Shown here piece after piece: positions 20,559 to 32,275 of a stretch of 64,000 nt of DNA. The notes under the pieces were generated by a model that was not told the DNA's origin, ran no database searches, and worked only from the letters and a program-made list of their open reading frames with translations. Position 1 is the first letter of the stretch, and each line of letters begins with the position of its first letter. The DNA lies in contig JAVIAB010000156.1 of assembly GCA_032433765.1 (NCBI GenBank), positions 88,002,467-88,066,466 of the forward strand, given 5' to 3'. The position numbers were made by a program, and so were the translations under genes. This DNA is from Megaustenia siamemsis. Lineage: Eukaryota > Mollusca > Gastropoda > Stylommatophora > Ariophantidae.

Positions 20559-21015
20559 ACCTTGTTCCCTTGTTAGTGTCATTCCACGAAACCACTTACC
20601 GCCAAGCATCGACCCAACGGCGACCGCGGCCTTTGTCATAAACACCGACCCTGCCCACGAACCCGGAGAGCATTGGGTGGCCCTATTTTACAACGGACTC
20701 GGCGAATGTGAGTATTTCGATTCCTACGGTTTGCCTCCCAGACACGTGGATATTTTAAACTTTATAGAGCAAAACTCACACGTTCCATTCGTCTACAACC
20801 CGCGGGTCTTGCAAGATTTGTTTAGCAACATGCGCGGTCTATATTGTGTTTATTATATACTTCTTAAGTGTCGTGGCGCGAAACTTAACAGAATTCTCAT
20901 GCCTTTTTCATCGAGACAGCACATAAACGACCGTATCATTTATCGATTGCTCGCCCCGTGGATACTTCGGCTTCGAGGGGCCCGCGGATGCCCACATTCA
21001 ACAACCGGACAGTAA
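20539..21015 (+). pseudogene. Polinton adenain-like cysteine protease, catalytic Cys absent
   Basis: It has EPGEHWVALFY (catalytic His), ECEYFDSYGLPPRHVD (acidic residue) and VLQDLFSNM (the conserved Gln), followed by RGLYCVYYILL. Adenain and its Polinton relatives have the nucleophile Cys immediately before this Gly. Here codon 20833-20835 is CGC (Arg). A Cys three residues after the Gly remains but is not the nucleophile position. The N-terminus appears shortened by the deletion that also truncates the capsid gene. Two in-frame Met codons lie at 20536 and 20539. The C-terminus runs into the right TIR. The enzyme should be inactive. Confidence 0.85.
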
Positions 21016-21840
21016 TATATTTTCAAATATGTGTCGTATATTTGTTGCATTAATAATAAAGCTGTGAGAAATATAGAACGAATTTTGTTGTGCTTTACCG
21101 TGAATGAGAGAGAGAGAGAGAGAGAGAGAGATTTTCGGTGGTTGATACTTTGTGTGGGTTGATGATAGGACATGAAGGGGATGATGATGTTGTTGAGGGT
21201 GGCACATAATGATGATGTGTCACTAAAAAAAATCGCTATAATCACACCTGGTACATGATACTACAATAACACACCATGTGCCGACCAACCCCGTTCCCCC
21301 ACACTCGTCGCACGCGAGATAGTCGTATTTACCTTTTCCTAACCCCCCTTCAACGTCATTGCTTGTCAGCATTTTTTTTACATGTTGCCTCCTGTTGCCT
21401 AATACCCACCTCACACATGATGATACTAATAACACTCGACCAATAAAGGCACCCCCCTTTCCACACCCGCACGCCTCGATAGCCGGCGACGACCCGCCAT
21501 CCGACCCACGAGATAGCCGGCGACGACCCGCCATCCCCACAAGTTTTAGAACCGCTGTCGCCCGACCCCTTTTAGAACCGCTGTCCCCCGAGATAACCGG
21601 CGAGCGAGCGACGCGCCGATCACCACGAGATAAGCCGTCACACACCAACGCACACCACGACCACCGATCGTCACGCCACGAGATAAGCCGATTACCGTCA
21701 CGACCACCGAGATAATAAGCCGATTATCGGACTTGTGCACGGATTTTGTGCCAGTTTTGTGCGGTTTTGGTGCAAAATCTATTGTCTTTCGGTGCATGCA
21801 CGTGCACTTTTGCGTTAGGTTCACAGCCATCTATACTACT
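20998..21840. repeat. Right terminal inverted repeat of the Polinton
   Basis: Inverse of the left arm in two blocks (20998-21195 and 21545-21840). It contains AATAAA at about 21055-21060, a possible poly-A signal for the plus-strand genes, and a GA microsatellite (21105-21130). The middle part, 21196-21544, has no partner in the left arm and includes a local duplication of GATAGCCGGCGACGACCCGC. Confidence 0.85.
21223..21372 (-). CDS. Possible small zinc-ribbon ORF in the right TIR
   Basis: The minus strand encodes, from a Met at 21372, a peptide of about 49 residues. It contains YDYLACDECGGTG and, about 15 residues later, SCTRCDYSDFF: two CxxC pairs spaced like a zinc ribbon. The frame extends upstream without a stop to 21648. 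It lies in the TIR segment that has no counterpart on the left. It may be a real small protein or a chance pattern in GC-rich DNA. Confidence 0.25.
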   Translation of the reverse strand: MLTSNDVEGGLGKGKYDYLACDECGGTGLVGTWCVIVVSCTRCDYSDFF

Positions 21841-22883
21841 AACAACATTAATATAGTAAAACATTACTAGAACAACATTAATATAGTAAAACACTACTAG
21901 AATAACAATAATGTAGTACAACATTACTAAAACAACATTAATATAGTAAAACATTACTAGAACAACATTAATATAGTAAAACATTACTAGAATAACATTA
22001 ATATAGTAAAACATTACTAAAACAACATTAATATAGTAAAGTATTACTAGAACAACATTAATATACAGTAACACATTACTAGAACAACATTAATTTACAG
22101 TAAAAACATTAACAGAACAACATTAATATACAGTAAAGCATTACTAGAACAACATTAATATACAGCAAAGAATTACTAGAACAACATTAATATACAGTAA
22201 AACATTACTAGAACAACATTAATATACAGTAAAGCATTACTAGAACAACATTAATATACAGTAAAGCATTAAAAGAACAACATTAATATACAGTAAAACA
22301 TTACTAGAACAACATTAATATAGTAAAACACTACTAGAACAACGTTAATATAGTAAAACACTACTAAAACAACATTAATATAGTAAAACACTACTAGAAC
22401 AACATTAATATAGTAAAACGTTACTAGAACAACATTGATATACAGTGAAACACTACTATATAACATTAATGTAGTAAAACATTACTAGAAAAACATTAAT
22501 ATAGTAAAACACTACTAGAACAACATTAATATAGTAAAACATTACTAGAACAACATTAAAATAGTAAAACTTTATTAGAACCAACATTAATATACAATAG
22601 AAAATTACTAGAACAACGTTAATATACAGTAAAAACATTACTAGAACAACATTAATATAGTAAAACATTACTAGAACAACATTAAAATAGTAAAACTTTA
22701 ATAGAACCACATTAATATATTAAAACATTAATGGAACCACATTAATATACAGTAAAACATTACTAGAACAATTAATATAGTAAAACATTAATAGAACCAC
22801 ATAATATACAGTAAAACTTTACTAGAAGAACATTAATATAGTTAAACAATACTAGAACAACATTAAAATAGTAAAACACTACT
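21841..22883. repeat. 30-bp minisatellite, first part
   Basis: About 34 copies of a 30-bp AT-rich unit with AACATTAATATAGTAAAACA and CTAG. The start is flush with the Polinton right end, so the element (or a recombination product of it) lies against the array. The same array continues at 23380-24215. Confidence 0.95.
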
Positions 22884-23379
22884 CATCATCATCGAGTGCC
22901 TTCTTCGCAACGAAGGTTGGCTACCGGAATTCATGGCGGCTATGTGCAGTTGTTTTTTATATTTCGGCTCTTGCCGATATATTTCAATGATTTACGTGAC
23001 AGTCGAGTTATGAAATTATGTGTTGCTATTCCCCGTTTGGAGTATGTTTTATTTCGAACGTGTGGATAAACTGTGATTACCGATATTTAAGTGGAATATG
23101 ATTTATTCTTCTTTGTGTCGTGTGTTCGAGGTTCAATAAACAAGAACATGCTCGACAAAAAAATGGCGCCGCCGGGTATGTTCAACCTGAATATAAAAAA
23201 GTCTGTGTCGGTGGATGGGGCGGATGAATCGAAAATGATCAACGGCCCAGAAGGCGAAAACAGCAAGTGTGTGGTACACATGAGGCATATTCAGAACACG
23301 AAAGACGAATATGGCAGACCACCGTGAAAGAGATTGGAGCCTCATCACGTAACACTCCAAAGAAGCCAAGGAAAGGAGA
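22884..23379 (-). mobile_element. Insertion in the 30-bp array: RTE 3' tail fused to unrelated sequence
   Basis: About 496 bp interrupt the minisatellite. AAAACACTACT occurs at 22873-22883 and 23380-23390, but it is also part of the array unit, so it supports a duplication without proving one. At the left end the minus strand ends with the RTE C-terminal/3' tail (GGTAGCCAACCTTCGTTGCG, then GATGATGATGAG). The remaining 450 bp are not RTE. They hold a plus-strand frame (23091-23327) with MAPPGMFNLNIKKSVSVDG that I do not recognise. It may be a template-switch chimera between an RTE 3' end and another transcript, or a non-autonomous RTE partner. Confidence 0.55.
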
Positions 23380-24215
23380 CAAAACACTACTAGAATAACA
23401 TTAATATAGTAAAACACTACTAGAACAATATTAATATAGTAAAACATTACTAGAACAACATTAATATAGTAAAACACTACTAGAATAACATTAATATAGT
23501 AAAACATTACTAAAACAACATTAATATAGTAAAACATTACTAGAACAACATTAATATAGTAAAACATTACTAGAATAACATTAATATAGTAAAACATTAC
23601 TAAAACAACATTAATATAGTAAAACATTACTAGAAAAACATTAATATAGTAAAACACTACTAGAACAACATTAATATAGTAAAACACTACTAGAACAACA
23701 TTAATATAGTCAAATACTACTAGAAAAACATCAACATACAGTAAAACACTATTAGAACAGCATTAATATAGTAAAACATTACTAGAACAACATTAATATA
23801 CAGTAAAACATTACTAGAACAACATTAATATAGTAAAACACTACTAGAATAACATTACTATAGTAAAAAATTACTAAAACAACAATAATACAGTAAAACA
23901 CTACTAGAACAACATTAATATAGTCAAACACTACAAGAAAAACATCAACATACAGTAAAACACTACTAGAACAACATTAATATAATAAAACACTACTAAA
24001 ACAACAATAATACAGTAAAACACCACTAGAACAACATTAATATAGTCAAACACTACTAGAAAAACATCAACATACAGTAAAACACTATTAGAACAACATT
24101 AATATACAGTAAACCTCTACTACAACAACATTAATATAGTAAAACACTACTAGAGCAAGATTAATATTGTAAAACACTACTAGAACAACATTAATATACA
24201 GTAAAACAGGTACAT
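23380..24215. repeat. 30-bp minisatellite, second part
   Basis: Continuation of the 21841-22883 array with the same AACATTAATATAGTAAAACA core. It becomes irregular after 23700, where CATCAACATACAGT variants recur as a larger unit. Confidence 0.95.
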
Positions 24216-24530
24216 ATTATTAATGTTTACTAACGCACTATTTACTTAAAGTTGAGCACATTTCAGCTTCAAGAACACTATTGCTGTGTAAAACATCTAC
24301 TTTAGCAACACTATTGCTGTGTAAAACATCTACTTAAATGGTATTGTTCCTATGTAAAACATCTACTGTTATTTCTTACAAAAAGAGCTACCTGTATGAC
24401 ATGAAAGTTGAGTTGAATATTTTCGTGGACATAAGAGCTGAGATCTCGCCCAAGTACATCCCTTGCCGAGTAAATGTTGAAACTAAAAGCCATCCTCGTT
24501 TAAATGTCAGAGCATGAACTCTGACCATGG
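24216..24530. other. Short non-repetitive island
   Basis: It begins with three copies of GTGTAAAACATCTAC (about 24275-24370). Bases 24365-24515 are unique and open on the plus strand (YLYDMKVELNIFVDI, then AEISPKYIPCRVNVETK). A minus-strand reading ends at CATACAG followed by GTAGCT. Either could be an exon or a transposon scrap. Unresolved. Confidence 0.3.
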
Positions 24531-24534
24531 CACT

Positions 24535-24950
24535 GCTGTTTGTTACCAGAAACACCCTGTTGTTTGTTCACGGCTGAAAAAAACACCCTGCTGTTTGTTC
24601 ACTGCAACACCATACATCTCGCTAATTGTTCACGGCTACAAGAAACACCCAGCTATTTATTCACGGCTACATCAAACACCGCGCTATATGTTCACGGTTA
24701 CAAGAAACATCCCGCTATTTGTTCACAGCTACAAGAAACAACCTGCTGTTTGTTCACGGCTACAAAAACACCCCGCTATTTGTTCACGGCTACAAGAAAT
24801 ACCCCGCTATTTGTTCACGGCTGTAAGAAACACACCGCTATTTGATCACAGCTACAAGAAACACCCCGCTGATTGTTAACGGCTATAAGAAACACCCGCC
24901 GTTTGTTCACAGCTACAAGAAACACCCCGTTGATTGTTTACGGCTACAAG
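24535..24950. repeat. 31-bp minisatellite
   Basis: About 14 copies of a 31-bp unit containing TTCACGGCTACAAGAAACAC and CCCGCTATTTG. Overlapping frames in all three phases are repeat products. Confidence 0.9.
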
Positions 24951-24952
24951 AT

Positions 24953-25490
24953 TTTCATCATCATCATCATCAAGTACCGGACCTGCTGGCGTAGGTGATC
25001 ATGTCTCTCCACAACTCTCGATCTCGCCAGTTATTTATCATTTCTGTTGTTGACCTTCTGCCAAGCCATTCTCTTAAGCTGTCTGGTATTTTTTTCTTTT
25101 TTGCTTCTCTCTATCTCTTCATCCCTCAATTTTCCCAGTTGTTAAAATATATTCTAGTTGTTCTCTTCTCATTACATGGCCAAAAAATGATTGTTTCTTC
25201 CTAATATTGGAAATTAGCTCTCATTTTGCTCTGGCCTCCTTCAGAACGTTTTCATTACTCTTCTTAGCTGTCCATGGTATTCTCAACATTCTTCTGTAAA
25301 GCCACATTTCTACAGACTCCAGTGATTTTCTTATCTATAATCGTACTGTCCATGATTCACATCCTTATATTAAGACTGGCTCTACATAACATTTTAGAAC
25401 ATTTTTTATTGTTATTGCCAAAACTTGATTGTGTCGTATCTTCTTCGTTGTTTGGAAAACTGCTTTTGCCTGAGCTATTCTGCATCTCAC
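24953..25490 (-). mobile_element. RTE-like LINE 3' end, minus strand, second family
   Basis: On the minus strand the sequence reads like a LINE C-terminal region. A block equivalent to MWLYRRMLRIPWTAK spans about 25260-25320 and is followed by a degenerate end, then a GATGATGATGATG tail at 24959-24970. It differs from the RTE copies at 1.1 and 12.9 kb. It is truncated on its 5' side where the 25-bp array starts. Confidence 0.65.
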
Positions 25491-28335
25491 CCCTGTTGTA
25501 CATCTACCATCTCACCTCTGTTGTACATCTACCATCTCACCTCTGTTGTACATCTACCATCTCACCCCTGTTGTACATCTATCATCTCACCTCTGTTGTA
25601 CATCTACCATCTCACCTCTGTTGTACATCTACCATCTCACCTCTGTTGTACATCTACCATCTCACCTCTGTTGTACATCTACCATCTCACCTCTGTTGTA
25701 CATCTACCATCTCACCTCTGTTGTACATCTACCATCTCACCTCTGTTGTACATCTACCATCTCACCTCTGTTCTACATCTACCATCTCACCTCTGTTGTA
25801 CATCTACCATCTCACCTCTGTTCTACATCTACCATCTCACCTCTGTTGAACATCTACCATCTCAACCCTGTTCTACTCCTACCATCGGACCTCTGTTGAA
25901 CATCTACCTTCTCAACCCTGTTCTACACCTACCATCTGACCTCTGTTGAACATCTACCATCTCACCCCTGTTCTACACCTACCATCTGACCTCTGTTGAA
26001 CATCTACCATCCCACCTCTGTTGTACATCTACCATCTAACCTCTGTTCTCCATCTACCATCTGACCTCTGTTGAACATCTACCATCTGACCTCTGTTGAA
26101 CATCTACCATCTAACCTCTGTTGTACACCTACCATCTGACCTCTGTTCTACACCTACCATCTGACCTCTGTTGAACATATACCATCTGACCTCTGTTGAA
26201 CATCTACCATCTGACCTCTGTTCTACACCTACCATCTGACCTCTGTTGAACATCTACCATCTGACCTCTGTTGAACACCTACCATCTGACCTCTGTTGAA
26301 CATCTACCATCTCACCCCTGTTCTACACCTACCATCTGACCTCTGTTGAACATCTACCATCCCACCTCTGTTGTACATCTACCATCTAACCTCTGTTCTT
26401 CATCTACCATCTGACCTCTGTTGAACATCTACCATCTGACCTCTGTTGAACATCTACCATCTCACCTCTGTTGTACATCTACCATCTCACCTCTGTTGTA
26501 CATCTACCATCTCACCTCTGTTGTACATCTACCATCTCACCTCTGTTGTACATCTACCATCTCACCTCTGTTGTACATCTACCATCTCACCTCTGTTGTA
26601 CATCTACCATCTCACCTCTGTTGTACATCTACCATCTCACCTCTGTTGTACATCTACCATCTCACCTCTGTTGAACATCTACCATCTCAACCCTGTTCTA
26701 CTCCTACTATCGGACCTCTGTTGAACATCTACCTTCTCAACCCTGTTCTACACCTACCATCTGACCTCTGTTGAACATCTACCATCTCACCCCTGTTCTA
26801 CACCTACCATCTGACCTCTGTTGAACATCTACCATCCCACCTCTGTTGTACATCTACCATCTAACCTCTGTTCTCCATCTTCCATCTGACCTCTGTTGAA
26901 CATCTACCATCTGACCTCTGTTGAACATCTACCATCTAACCTCTGTTGTACACCTACCATCTGACCTCTGTTCTACACCTACCATCTGACCTCTGTTGAA
27001 CATATACCATCTGACCTCTGTTGAACATCTACCATCTGACCTCTGTTCTACACCTACCATCTGACCTCTGTTGAACATCTACCATCTGACCTCTGTTGAA
27101 CACCTACCATCTGACCTCTGTTGAACATCTACCATCTCACCCCTGTTCTACACCTACCATCTGACCTCTGTTGAACATCTACCATCCCACCTCTGTTGTA
27201 CATCTACCATCTAACCTCTGTTCTCCATCTACCATCTGACCTCTGTTGAACATCTACCATCTGACCTCTGTTGAACATCTACCATCTAACCTCTGTTGTA
27301 CACCTACCATCTGACCTCTGTTCTACACCTACCATCTGACCTCTGTTGAACATATACCATCTGACCTCTGTTGAACATCTACCATCTGACCTCTGTTCTA
27401 CACCTACCATCTGACCTCTGTTGAACATATACCATCTGACCTCTGTTGAACATCTACCATCAGACCTCTGTTCTACACCTACCATCTGACCTCTGTTGAA
27501 CATATACCATCTCACCTCTGTTCTACACCTACCATCTGACCTCTGTTGAACATCTACCATCTCACCTCTGTTGTACACCTACCATCTGACCTTTGTTCTA
27601 CACCTACCATCTGACCTCTGTTCTACACCTACCATCTGACCTCTGTTGAACATCTACCATCTGACCTCTGTTGAACATCTACCATCTGACCTCTGTTCTA
27701 CACCTACCATCTGACCTCTGTTGAACATATACCATCTGACCTCTGTTGAACATCTACCATCTGACCTCTGTTCTACACCTACCATTTGACCTCTGTTGAA
27801 CATATACCATCTCACCTTTGTTCTACACCTACCATCTGACCTCTGTTGAACATCTACCATCTCACCTCTGTTGTGCACCTACCATCTGACCTCTGTTCTA
27901 CACCTACCATCTGACCTCTGTTGAACATCTACCATCTGACCTCTGTTCTACACCTACCATCTGACCTCTGTTGAACATCTACCATCTCACCTCTGTTGTA
28001 CACCTACCATCTGACCTCTGTTCTACACCTACCATCTGACCTCTGTTGAACATCTACCATCTGACCTCTGTTCTACACCTACCATCTGACCTCTGTTGAA
28101 CATCTACCATCTCACCTCTGTTGTACACCTACCATCTGACCTCTGTTCTACACCTACCATCTGACCTCTGTTGAACATCTACCATCTGACCTCTGTTCTA
28201 CACCTACCATCTGACCTCTGTTGAACATCTACCATCTCACCTCTGTTGTACACCTAGCATCTGACCTCTGTTCTACACCTACCATCTGACCTCTGTTGAA
28301 CATCTACCATCTCATCCCTGTTCTACATCTACCAT
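25490..28335. repeat. 25-bp minisatellite (longest perfect-period array)
   Basis: About 114 copies of a 25-bp unit, CTCTGTTGTACATCTACCAT plus CTCAC. Variants (GAACATCTACC, TCTACACCTACC) are arranged in longer blocks that recur (for example 25860-26400 against 26685-27240), showing segmental duplication inside the array. It ends about 40 bases from the splice donor of the exon at 28378. Confidence 0.95.
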
Positions 28336-28377
28336 CTGAGGTTAACATTGTTGCCTAATGTTCCAGATACTACTCAC

Positions 28378-28569
28378 TTTTAATGTTGACAACCAGATAC
28401 TGAATGGCCTTTCCCTTGTCACTCATGGCTATACACATGTACTGACCCGCCACCTTCCTGCTGCTGTTGTAAATGCTAATGTTGTATTCATCCCCATTGT
28501 TGGACACGTCAACATCCTCACAGTCGTCTAACTCCTCCACCTCATCCCCTTCCCGGTACCAAAAGACAT
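28378..28569 (-). CDS. Exon: second half of an I-set immunoglobulin domain
   Basis: The acceptor is TTTTGCTTCAG before 28569 and the donor is GTGAGT at 28372-28377. The exon is 192 bp, phase 1 in and phase 1 out. It encodes VFWYREGDEVEEL (the core Trp of strand C) and AGQYMCIAMSDKGKAIQYLV (the YxC motif of strand F, then strand G). Joined with the previous exon across a phase-1 intron it completes one Ig fold. This is the last exon seen. Downstream intron sequence enters the 25-bp array after about 40 bases. Confidence 0.85.
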
Positions 28570-28604
28570 CTGAAGCAAAATTACATCATGTAAGGTCATG
28601 GAAG

Positions 28605-30135
28605 AGCTGACTGTGATTGATTTGATGAATGATTTTGTCATTGTTCACATTCGAATGATTGTGTCATTGCTCACATTCGAATGATTTTATCACTGTTGAC
28701 ATTGAAAATGATTTTGTCATTTTTCACATTAAAAATTATTTTGTCCGTTATTCACATTAAGAAGGATTTTTTTACATTATTCACTTTAAGAATACTTTTG
28801 TTCATTATTCGCATTAAGAATGATTTTGTCATTTAACACATTAAGAATGCTTTTTTTCATGATTCACATTAAAAATTATTTTGTCATTTTTCACATTAAG
28901 AATGATTTTGCCATTATTCACCTTTAAAATGATTTTGTCCATTATTCACTTTAAGAATGCTTTTGTTCATTATCTACTTTAAGAATAATTTTGTCCATTA
29001 TTCACATTAAGAATAATTTTGTCCATTATACACATTGAGAATTTTTTTGTCATTAATCACATTGAGAATGATTTTTATCATTTTTCATATTTAGAATGAT
29101 TTTGCCATTAATCACATTAAAAATGAGTTTGTCCATTATTCCCACTTTTTGATGGTTTTCTAATTATTTACATTAAGAATGATTTTGTCATTATTCACAT
29201 CAAAGATGATTTTGTCATTATTCACATCAAGGATGATTTTGTCATTATTCACATCAAGGATGATTTTATCATTGTTCATATTTGAATGATTTTGTCATTG
29301 ATCACATTGAGAATGATTTTGTCATTGTTCACATTGAAAATGATTTTGTCATTGCTCACATTGAAAATGATTTTGTCATTATTCACATCAAGGAATATTT
29401 TGTAATTGTTCATATTCGAATGATTTGTCATTGATCACATTGAGAATGATTTTGTCATTGCTCTCATTGAAAATGATTTTGACATTGTTCATATTGAAAT
29501 TGATTTTGTCATTGTTCACATTAAGAATGATTTTGTCCTTGTTCACATTGAAAATGAATTTGTCATTGTTCACATCAGAATGATATTGTCATTTTTCAGA
29601 TTAAGAAAGATTTTGTCATTGTTCACATTCGAATTATTTTGCCATTTTTCACATTAAAAATGATTTTGTCTATTATTCGCCTTTAGAATGATGTTGTCAT
29701 TATTCACATTAAGAATGCTTTTGTCATTATTTACATTGAGAATGATTTTGTCATTGTTCACATTCTAATTATTTAGTCATTGTTCACATTCGAATGATTT
29801 TGTCATTGTTCACATTGAGAATGATTTTGTCATTGTTCACATTCGAATGATTTTGTCATTGTTCACATAGGGAATGATTCTGTCATTGTTGACATTGAAA
29901 ATGATTTTGTCATTGTTCACATTAAGAATGATTTTGTCATTGTTCACATTGAAAATAACTTTGTCATTGTTCACATTAAGAATGGTTTTGTTAATGTTCA
30001 CATCAGAATGCTATTGTCATTTTTCACATTCGAATGATTTTATCATTGTTCACATTGGGAACGATTTTTTCATTGTTCACATTAGGAATGATTTTGTCAT
30101 TTTTCACATTAAAAATTATTTTGTCCATTATTAAG
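28605..30135. repeat. 27-bp minisatellite in intron
   Basis: About 56 diverged copies of a 27-bp unit with ATTTTGTCATTGTTCACATT and GAATG. It lies in the intron between the two Ig half-domain exons, starting about 40 bases upstream of the 28569 acceptor (minus strand). Confidence 0.9.
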
Positions 30136-30149
30136 AAGAATCTGCCTAA

Positions 30150-32275
30150 TAACTATCAATACATGTCCCATGACTATCTCTACATGTCTTGTAACTATCA
30201 ATATATGTCTCATTGTCTCATGTCTATCTCTAAATGTCTTGTAACTATCAATATATGTCTCATTGTCTCATGTCTATCTCTACATGTCTTGTTACTATCA
30301 ATATATGTCTCATTGTCTCATGTCTATCTCTACATGTCGTGTAACTATCAATATATGTCTCATGTCTATCTCTACATGTCTTGTAACTATCAATATATGT
30401 CTCATTGTCTCATGTCTATCTCTACATGTCTTGTAACTATCAATATATGTCTCATGTCTATCTCTACATGTCTTGTAACTATCAATATATGTCTCATTGT
30501 CTCATGTCTATCTCTACATGTCTTGTAACTATCAATACATGTCACATGACTATCTCTACAAGTCTTGTAACTATCAATATATGTCTCATGACTAACTCTA
30601 CATGTCTTGTAACTATCAATATATGTCTCATTGTCTCATGACTATCTCTACATGTCTTGTAACTATCAATATATGTCTCATGACTAACTCTACATGTCTA
30701 GTAACTATCAATATATGTCTCATGACTAACTCTACATGTCTAGTAACTATCAATATATGTCTCATTGTCTCATGACTAACTCTACATGTCTAGTAACTAT
30801 CAATATATGTCTCATGACTAACTCTACATGTCTAGTAACTATCAATATATGTCTCATGACTAACTCTACATGTCTAGTAACTATCAATATATGTCTCATT
30901 GTCTCATGACTAACTCTACATGTCTTGTAACTATCAATATATGTCTCATGACTATCTCTGCATGTCTTGTAACTATCAATATATGTCTCATTGTCTCATG
31001 ACTATCTCTACATGTCTAGTAACTATCAATATATGTCTCATGACTATATCTACATGTCTAGTATCTATCAATATATGTCTCATTCTCTCATGACTATCTC
31101 TACATGTCTAGTAACTATCAATATATGTCTCATGACTATCTCTACATGTCTTGTAACTATCAATATATGTCTCATTGTCTCAAGACTATCTCTACATGTC
31201 TAGTAACTATCAATATCTGTCTCATGACTATATCTACATGTCTAGTAACTATCAATATATGTCTCATGACCATCTCTACATGTCTAGTAACTATCAATAT
31301 ATGTCTCATGACTAACTCTACATGTCTAGTAACTATCAATATCTGTCACATGACTATCTCTACATGTCTAGTAACTATCAATATATGTCTCATGACTATC
31401 TCTACATGTCTAGTAACTATCAATATATATCTCATGACTATCTCTACATGTCTAGTAACTATCAATATATGTCTCATGACTAACTCTACATGTCTAGTAA
31501 CTATCAATATATGTCTCATTGTCTCATGACTATCTCTACATGTCTAGTAACTATCAATATATGTCTCATGACTATATCTACATGTCTAGTATCTATCAAT
31601 ATATGTCTCATTGTCTCATGACTATCTCTACATGTCTAGTAACTATCAATATATGTCTCATGACTATCTCTACATGTCTTGTAACTATCAATATATGTCT
31701 CATTGTCTCATGACTATCTCTACATGTCTAGTAACTATCAATATCTGTCTCATGACTATATCTATATGTCTAGTAAATATCAATATATGTCTCATGACTA
31801 ACTCTACATGTCTTGTAACTATCAATATATGTCTCATGACTAACTCTACATGTCTTGTAAATATCAATATATGTCTCATGACTATCTCTACATGTCTAGT
31901 AACTATCAATATATGTCTCATGACTATCTCTACATGTCTTGTAACTATCAATATATGTCTCATTGTCTCATGACTATCTCTACATGTCTAGTAACTATCA
32001 ATATATGTCTCATGACTAACTCTACATGTCTAGTAACTATCAATATATGTCTCATGACTAACTCTACATGTCTAGTAACTATCAATATATGTCTCATGAC
32101 TATCTCTACATGTCTAGTAACTATCAATATATGTCTCATGACTATCTCTACATGTCTAGTAACTATCAATATATGTCTCATTGTCTCATGACTATCTCTA
32201 CATGTCTAGTAACTATCAATATATGTCTCATGACTATCTCTACATGTCTAGTAACTATCAATATCTGTCACAGAG
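30150..32275. repeat. 42-bp minisatellite in intron
   Basis: About 50 copies of a 42-bp unit (AACTATCAATATATGTCTCA, TGACTATCTCTACATGTCTA). Some units have an extra TTGTCTCA insertion, giving a higher-order pattern. All three plus frames are open for long stretches by repetition. Confidence 0.95.

Larger units (their letters stand above)
13439..21840 (+). mobile_element. Polinton/Maverick element, 8.4 kb, polymerase-less and degraded
   Basis: Long terminal inverted repeats (13439-14514 and 20998-21840) enclose a gene set specific to Polintons/Mavericks: A32-type ATPase, retroviral-type integrase with chromodomain, penton, pVI-like protein, double-jelly-roll major capsid and adenain-like protease. 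A PC4-like gene faces the other way. Animal Polintons are usually about 15-20 kb and encode a protein-primed DNA polymerase B, and none is present here. Frameshifts or stops hit six genes, while the ATPase, the membrane protein and the pVI-like frame are open. The termini look like AGTAGTA...TACTACT. The expected 6-bp duplication is not seen (TATATT on the left, AACAAC on the right), so the ends are uncertain by about 15 bp. The left flank is an RTE fragment and the right flank is a 30-bp minisatellite. Confidence 0.9.

Noticed and set aside
21359..21715. 118-codon plus-strand frame in the right TIR
   Set aside because: Pro/Arg-rich reading of GC-rich TIR sequence, with no motif and no equivalent in the left arm.
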